Positions 57,945-64,000 of a stretch of 64,000 bases of DNA are shown piece by piece. The notes beneath the pieces are model-generated. The model was not told the origin of the DNA. It did not search any database and saw nothing but the letters and a program-made list of their open reading frames with translations. A program made the translations under genes and the position numbers. Numbering within the stretch: position 1 is the stretch's first letter; the number at the start of each line of letters is the position of its first letter. The DNA is from Zhengitettix transpicula (Eukaryota; Arthropoda; Insecta; Orthoptera; Tetrigidae), in NCBI GenBank assembly GCA_037074705.1, contig CM073590.1, positions 137,845,600-137,909,599 of the forward strand, written 5' to 3'.

Positions 57945-58400
57945 TAGATTTATTGCTTCCATTAATCCACTACTGAGGAAATAGAACAAGTTAAAGAAAT
58001 ATTTCATACGTAGATAACAAACACATCAAGCAATGCATAACAAAAATTCATATATCAGGAAAAATACGAAACACGCACACTAAAGTAATAATTACAAATA
58101 TAATTATATAACAAACACATAAAAGAAAAGAGAAACATAAAAACGAAACTAATAATCATATAAATAGCTACTTTAAAATGAAAATGCAAATAAAAATAAG
58201 TAAATATATAAGTGAAAAGAATTTGTACATTAAAGTTAAAATCTTAAAAAAAATCAAATCTATGAGTTTTAGCTTAATATTTCACTGTTATTATTATTTA
58301 CTTCCTATTAATAGAAACTGAACCACATATTCTCTGTTTTCACTCATTTCACCACTGTTTACTTTGGTCTACAGGAAACCTCGCCGTCGTCAAAGTAATG
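57945..58400 (-). mobile_element. LINE 3' UTR fragment
   Basis: The left edge (GATTTAGATTTATTGCTTCC, ATTAATCCACTACTGAGGAA, ATAGAACAAGT) matches the 3'-terminal block of the LINE at 16605 and the one at 58402. Only non-coding sequence is readable further in. Its right edge meets the next LINE's 3' end directly. Confidence 0.55.
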
Positions 58401-59850
58401 ATTAGATTAGATTTATTAGTTCCATTAAATCAATGATTGGGGAATAGGACAAGTCAAATTGATATTGATTGTAAATATGAGTAGAATAAAATATAATAGA
58501 TACAGAGTACTACACATAAATACTAATGCGAAGAGTTGAAAAAATACTTATCTGGAAATACATGTAAGAGAGAAAATGTTAGGATTACAGCACATTACAA
58601 AGAATAAACTTTACAGAAATTATATGTTAAGTTTAAGGATTATTATTTGCAATATAAACATCACTTCTCAAGTAGTAATAAATTTCGCAAATAACACTGC
58701 ACTGCATAAATAATACACTTTGATAAATACAAGATGATATACAAATTCAAAATGTCGTCTCAAGTAAGAATTTAACAGGCAGCTTTTATCTGCAACTGGA
58801 AACCTCGTGCGATCGACATTAAATAAACGTTTGTAAAGTAGCAGTTGGACATACAAACAATAGAGATTTATATTAAAATTCCATAAATTAACCAGTCATC
58901 AAGGAAGCCTCCGAGAGAATTCTCTCGCAGGTGAACCTTCCCAGAGAGCTCTGGCGGAGACTACCGTTCGGGATGCCTTCACATCTCTCGGGTTTTTTGA
59001 ACTAAGGTTCCCATATGCTGAGGAACCTCTGCCTGTTTTGAGAGGTGTATGTTCCGGGGTCGCAGAACTTGGGCATACGATAAGAGTTGTCCGCTATTCC
59101 TATTGGAATAGTCGGCCCGCTGCCTCCTAAATTGGTCAAGGCACAGCTAACCCCTCTCCCGCCATCGGAAGGGCGTGGGACAAGTACCAAATGCCCGACT
59201 TACCTGATGCCCGTTTTTCTAGGGTTTTTCCTGCATTACTTTTAGGCGCATTGACGGGTAGGATCCTTAAACCTTAGCCCGGGGACCCTAGTTAACCCTT
59301 GGCTACCTTCCTATACCCTTCCGCATCCCCCCTTTCAAATCCCTTTCCTATACTATAAGACGGGAGTTGCCACTATGTGGGTTACCCTATACATAGCCTG
59401 TCTACACCTAAAAAAATATTAACCAGTATTTTCAAAGGAAGTAAAGGCTCAGGTCGATTGACAAATTCGTCAACAAAGTAATACGCCCGGTAATGAGCAT
59501 TTTTTTAAAATAAATACGATTTAAATTCTTACGCTTCTGATGCTAAGAAGAAGTCGACAATTAAATAGCTTTATTCCTGGATAATGTATACTTATTTTTC
59601 AAAAAAGTGAGTGATGATGTTAATCTTTCTGTAAAGTCGCCCGGATTATGGAAATATAATCATAGAATTTCCCGTTGGTAAGAAATATATTTACTTTACA
59701 TTTTAAGAATTTTAGTGTTTCCAATATGTGTGTAATAGATAACGTTAAAATTTCAAGACCTTTGAAGAGAGTTCTACAACTTTCTCTATAATTTTTGCCA
59801 TATAATATTCGGATCGCACGTTTCTGATGTTTAAAAATTTTCACAGATGA
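58401..59850 (-). mobile_element. LINE 3' end and ORF2 C-terminus, interrupted by a SINE
   Basis: The 3' terminus at the left (GATTAGATTAGATTTATTAG, TTCCATTAAATCAATGATTGG, GGAATAGGACAAGTC) is followed by untranslated sequence up to the SINE at 58897-59417. Beyond the SINE the minus strand reads YRAYYFVDEFVN near 59455-59500 and, in the frame 59844-59620, IFKHQKRAIRILYGKNYRES, then CRTLFKGLEILTL and ITHILETLKFLKC. These match the corresponding tail of the 16.6-18.3 kb LINE (ESCRPLFKRLHTLTLPSAYILEILKFVK...YYSVHEFLN), so the two are related. Frameshifts and stops are present; no RT active site is seen. Confidence 0.75.
58887..59427 (+). mobile_element. SINE-like element copy 11, longest copy, perfect 10-bp target duplication
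   Basis: Element 58897-59417 (521 bp) between perfect direct repeats ATTAACCAGT (58887-58896 and 59418-59427). It has every section in order: head palindrome (one arm mutated), GGTTTTTTGAACTAAGG, the GCTGAGG and CTATTCC-TATT-GGAATAG hairpins, GGGCGTGGGACAAGTACC, GGATCCTTAAACC, TTAACCCTTGGCTACC, the variant 3' end TACATAGCCTGTCTACACC and an A-run. Best reference copy in the window; it sits inside the LINE fragment on the opposite strand and so is younger than that LINE. Confidence 0.92.
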
Positions 59851-60685
59851 TACTGAAGGTCGTTAAAGAATTTATATTGTATTTGAATTATTTCTACTAG
59901 ACCAATATTGCAATCTCGTTTTCAGGCCATCTCTGTGCAAAGGAATGAAACCGTGATTATATTCGAGGGGAATCGAGATATTTAGATGTCTGAAGTACAA
60001 CGACGGATGCATTCATCTCAGAAATCTATTTAGTTTTCTTTAAAGCATGTACTGTACATTGTCTGTCTGATCCTCTCTATGTTGTATTATAGTCTAATTA
60101 CAGCTGTATAAGTATTTATCAACATTATTTTCCTGGATTTAATTATATGTAGAATTATTATTTGCCCTTTAGAAGAAAATTATCGTCTGCTGACCCATCA
60201 CTGTCAGAATAATGTTTCTCAATATTCCTACTCTCCATGGTTGTCCAAAAAATTCCTACCATTCATGTACGTCCACCGTAGCATTGAAATTTACATTATG
60301 TAACGTTTAAATAAACTGTACTGACTCTTCGGGTTATATGTTCATCACTACATTGCAATGAATGTAATGTTATGTAAGTTGTATTGTATTGTGGACGTTG
60401 AAAATTAAACACGTGTACTATATTTTCCACAAGTTTTTATTACATTTATGGAACTTTGGTCTAGATGCCGCAATCGTCGACTTGATCAAAAATAAAAAAG
60501 TAAATTACGTGCAAACCTAAAATTCAATATGTTTGAAATTATTAAATCCAATTTTGAACATTTGTTAACCTAATTTACAATATTTTTAATTTAATTTAAT
60601 TGGTTTAAAATATTTCTAATTTAATTAAAGATTAAAATTTATGGTAATTAACGCTAAACCACGCAAAAAACCAACAGAACTTTTA
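59851..60685. other. AT-rich stretch, mostly unassigned
   Basis: 59850-60000 may continue the decayed LINE. The rest shows nothing supportable. Confidence 0.4.
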
Positions 60686-60945
60686 AATAACTAAACATCA
60701 GCCAATTTTAAGTCAGATAAAGAGAATTTTTTAAATTAACAAAGTTTCATCGCTTAATTTGCGACCTCATCAGGCTCAAGTTAAAAAATTTAATTCGACT
60801 ACGGCAATGAGCATAGAATGATAAACTGTCCATAATTTTTTTTAAAACTTGAACCTTTTACGTTGAAAATTAAGCGATGAAACGTTGTTTAATTTATAAA
60901 TTCTCTTTTTTAATACCTAAAATTACTGATGTTTATTTATTTATT
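60686..60945. repeat. Foldback F, arms of about 80 bp
   Basis: The left arm from AAATAACTAAACATCAG (60686) through AATTTTAAGT, AAAGAGAATTTTTTAAATTA and TTTCATCGCTTAATTTGC is repeated inverted at 60861-60945 (AATTAAGCGATGAAACGTTG ... TAAATTCTCT ... ACTGATGTTTATTTA). The loop is about 95 bp. The minus-strand left arm reads CCTGATGAGGTCGC-AAATTAA-GCGATGAAAC, a short stem between CTGATGA and GAAAC. Confidence 0.75.
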
Positions 60946-63112
60946 GTTTTTATCATTAGTCAGAATACATATGTATAATAGAACTTTATCTGTGCCTCAT
61001 TTAAATTTAAAACTATGAGAATTTAAAAGTTTTACATAAAAAAGGAAAACACTCGAGTCTACGTGTATCTATAAAAATAAATTATAGAAAAAATGCACAG
61101 AAATGGAAAAATATTACATTAAAATTTTAGCGTTCAGCTGCAAATAAAATTAGTGTTTCTGAATTTTAGTTATGAATTATATTTTTCTGCATAACGTCAC
61201 TCCCGAATTCAATACATACATTTTAAAAATGAATGACAGAAGCGTATAACTTTTCGTATATCTATAAAAGTTAATTATGACGTGAGTACAAATTTAATCT
61301 TTAGACGTGTTTAAAAATTGATTTACAGGTGTAGTAATAAAAATAAATTTCGGAATTTGGTCCTACATACTTAGGATCAGGATGGTCGTCACTAATATAT
61401 TCAGGAATTCCGACTGAACTTCGAATTAGTGGGTTACCGGGAATTTTGCAGCAAAAAAATGTCAGTTATCCATGAAATAATATTAAAGCATGATTTAGGC
61501 GTGTATTTCAAAATAATTTTACATATTACCATGTGAATTTTAATCTTGAATTGATTTTTAAACAATATAAATCACAAGAATTAATTTTATATACGAGATT
61601 TAATAATTTTAATTATATATTGTGTATTTGAATTTTAGGTTTCCACCACCAAAAATTTTTTTGATCAAGAGAATGATTATTGCGTCTTTCCGATAGTTAC
61701 TTAATTATTATAAAATTTTAAGGAAAATTTAGAACAAGTGTTTAACTTTCGAATGAATGAAAAATTTTAGTACGTTTATTTAACCAAAATTAAATATTCA
61801 GTCCTACACAAATAATTCAAAATCTTATTTTCTTACCATAAAAGACAACATCTGAGAACCAGGGTAGATCGATGCACAAACTTGCTACACTCTAAACTTT
61901 TGGGGGGTGCTACATAATTAGCGCGACCGAGTCCCACAGTAATTTCAACGTACTCCATGGCTGATTATAAATCCAGTTAGCGGTTTGCATCCCTGTGAGA
62001 TGTATGTTATTACAACAGTATTTTCGTGTCTTGAAACCTTGTAATACCTCGTGGTGGTGTCGGGATTCGAACTTGAATCGCAGAGATTCAATCAAGGGAA
62101 GGTATAAATCGAGTTAGTAATTCAAATTAATGTGTTTTTGTTGCTGTATATTTTAGTAAGAATACATTGCGCTTTCGAATGAAAGGTTTTCAATTACATC
62201 CACTTAAATAATATAGTTCTGACGCTACTACAAACTTAAGACTTTTTCTGACTTGTTTATAAAGCAACGTCGTTTGTTGCGGTTGAATAAATATAAAAAG
62301 TTTTGATAATAAAAATATGGTATGAAATTTGATTCCTGAGACAAATCGATTCATATAAAGTTGTTATGATTCCAAAGTCTAGTTATAATGTTTAACAGGG
62401 AAAGGCTGAGAATATGAATAGAGTATTTCTAATAACGAAAGGAACTTAGTTCCGCCCATTGGGTGTAATTCGTATCTGTAAACTTACGAATGGTATAATT
62501 AGGTTTTAACATAGTTAGTGCACCTGATATTAAAAACTGTAGTGCCGGAGTAGCTATGATGTTTCTAAGGCAGGGTGACCTGATCTCCCTAATTAAGTAT
62601 TGATTTCATCTGAGGCTTGGACAACACTGTCTTATATCTGCATATAAGTAAAACTTAACAAAGTTTTACAATTTGAATTGCAATCCCTACAAGCTATTAT
62701 TATCGTGGCTCGTTTTGTAGTGAGAATATTTTCGAGGCGTGAAGGGTGCTACCTCAGTTTGCTAAACCCTAAATAATTTTCGAGTGAAAGAAGCGTGGTA
62801 TACTATTTTTACGGTATTAATATAGCTCTGTGCATCAATTGTCTTAACGTATAGCAGATTGAGCAGTATTCTTTCTAAAAGTTAAATGCTTGGAGGCCCT
62901 ATTTTAATTTAATAATTAATCCCCAAAATCTCAGAAAAGTCACGTGTTATGGTAAATTATGATCATTAGGAATTGAATTAATAGTACCTGTAGGAAAGAT
63001 TAGTAATATAGTGTTCTCTGGATGAAGATGAAATGTATTTGAAGTAAAAAATAATAATTTTAGGTGTTTAATGGTAGATTCGACGTTCGCCTTTGACTTG
63101 TCCGACTCTTTT
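60946..63112. other. AT-rich stretch with a weak tRNA-like piece
   Basis: On minus, AAGTTCGAATCCCGACACC (about 62059-62077) is a B-box-like word followed by ACCACGAGGTATTACAAGG, perhaps a SINE remnant; no A box. Otherwise nothing supportable. Confidence 0.4.
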
Positions 63113-63572
63113 TTCTTTTTTTTTAAGGTAACAGGCTACATGAGGGTAATCCACATGGTGGCAACTCCCCTTTAATAGCTTAGGAAGGGATCTGAAAGGG
63201 GGGATGCGGAAAGTTAGAGGAAGGCAGCTAAGGGTTAAATAGGGCCCCCGGGCTATGGTTTAAGGATCCTACCCGGCAATTCGCCTAAAAGTGATGCAGG
63301 GAAAACCCTAGAAAAACCTGCATCAGGTAGGTCGGGCATTTGGTACTTGTCCCACGCCCTTACGATGGAGGGAGAGGGGTTAGCTGTAGGGTCGCAAGTT
63401 ACCCTCTCCGTGCCTTGACCAGTTTAGGAGGCAGCTGACCGATTATTCCAATAGGAATAGCGGACAACTCTTACCGTATGCCCAAGGTCTACCACCCCGG
63501 AACATACATCTCTCAAAACAGGCCGAGGTGCCTCGGCATGTGGGAACCTTAGTTCAAAAAACCAGAGAGATG
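63113..63572 (-). mobile_element. SINE-like element copy 12
   Basis: Reverse copy: T-run tail, AAGGTAACAGGCTACATGAGG, central blocks, hairpin region (CCGATTATTCCAATAGGAATAGCGG) and GCCGAGG-TG-CCTCGGC, ending in ACCAGAGAGATG; the palindromic head is missing. No convincing target duplication was found. Confidence 0.85.
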
Positions 63573-63805
63573 TGTATCCATAATGGCTAAATTGTAATCG
63601 TCTACGTGTAGAACATGCGAGTGGAAATAACTAGTTAGATCATTTATATATTTGATAATATGTAATGGCCTCAGAATAGACTCTTGTGTTTATGGTTTCC
63701 CATTCTAACAAGTGAATATTTCAGTCCGCGATTTCAATCTCGACTTTCTCAATTCTGTTGTCCAAGAATGAAACTATTAACTAGAGGCGGTTCCTCTAAT
63801 TCTGT
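63573..63805. other. Spacer between two inverted SINE copies, nothing recognised
   Basis: About 230 bp of unrelated sequence between opposite-facing SINE copies. Confidence 0.5.
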
Positions 63806-64000
63806 AAAGGAAGTCTGCGAGGGCTGTTATCTCGCAGGTGAACCTTCCCAGAGAACTCTGTAGGAGGCTACCTTTGGGGATCTCTTCTCTTCTCTCTAGT
63901 TTTTTGAACTAAGGTTCGCACATGCCGAGGCACCTCGGCCTGTTTTGAGAGGTGTATGTTCCGGGGTCGCAGATCTTGGGCATAGGGTAAGAGTTGTCCG
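63806..64000 (+). mobile_element. SINE-like element copy 13, 5' part, runs off the window
   Basis: Starts AAGGAAGTCTGCGAGGGC with a diverged head palindrome, continues TGAACCTTCCCAGAGAACTC, GGTTCGCACATGCCGAGG, CACCTCGGCCTGTTTTGAGA and ends at the window edge in GGTAAGAGTTGTCCG, just before the CTATTCC hairpin. Confidence 0.85.

Overview
This looks like a window of a large, AT-rich, transposon-dense insect-type nuclear genome. The reasons are the lack of any long intact gene in 64 kb, abundant (TA)n runs, decayed LINE, Penelope-like, mariner and Helitron copies, a long A-tailed SINE, and exon-like pieces ending at GT splice donors. I cannot name the species; a cockroach- or termite-like insect is a guess.

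The only host-gene-like signal is at 28.9-30.2 kb (+). Four related tandem units each resemble the first coding exon of a secreted protein. Two are intact: an ATG, a hydrophobic signal peptide ending TMA|Q or SMA|Q, and a phase-1 donor at CAAG|GT. The other two are decayed. A CpG-rich pocket with an NRF1-like site lies just upstream. Downstream exons could not be found, so the gene's identity is unknown.

Everything else I recognise is mobile DNA, mostly dead. (1) A SINE family about 515-520 bp long has 10-14 bp target-site duplications, an A-rich tail and conserved palindromes; pieces lie at 2.6, 4.8-5.9 (three), 7.5, 9.5-10.6 (head-to-tail), 11.5-12.0, 20.6, 27.4, 58.9, 63.1 and 63.8 kb. (2) A 4.3 kb non-autonomous Helitron-like element with readable termini (49637-53937) is filled with 281-bp tandem units and a 1.66-kb higher-order repeat; a diverged relative lies at the left edge. 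(3) LINE fragments lie at 2.3, 14.7, 16.6-18.4, 19.0, 32.1, 47.9-48.5, 57.9-58.4 and 58.4-59.9 kb. (4) A Penelope-like reverse transcriptase relic lies at 12.5-13.0 kb. (5) A mariner with both terminal repeats and TA flanks but a deleted, frameshifted transposase lies at 23757-24802. (6) Foldback/MITE-like elements lie at 12.0, 37.4, 38.5, 40.2, 56.3 and 60.7 kb, and a very large inverted repeat with arms of roughly 0.8-0.9 kb lies at 32.5-34.9 kb. (7) tRNA-derived SINE heads lie near 35.1 and 35.75 kb.

Between these, long AT-rich stretches (notably 20.9-23.7, 24.8-28.6, 35.9-40.1, 40.3-47.9, 53.9-57.9 and 61.0-63.1 kb) contain nothing I can assign and read as intronic or intergenic DNA. All relationships were read by eye from the sequence; no alignment or database search was run.
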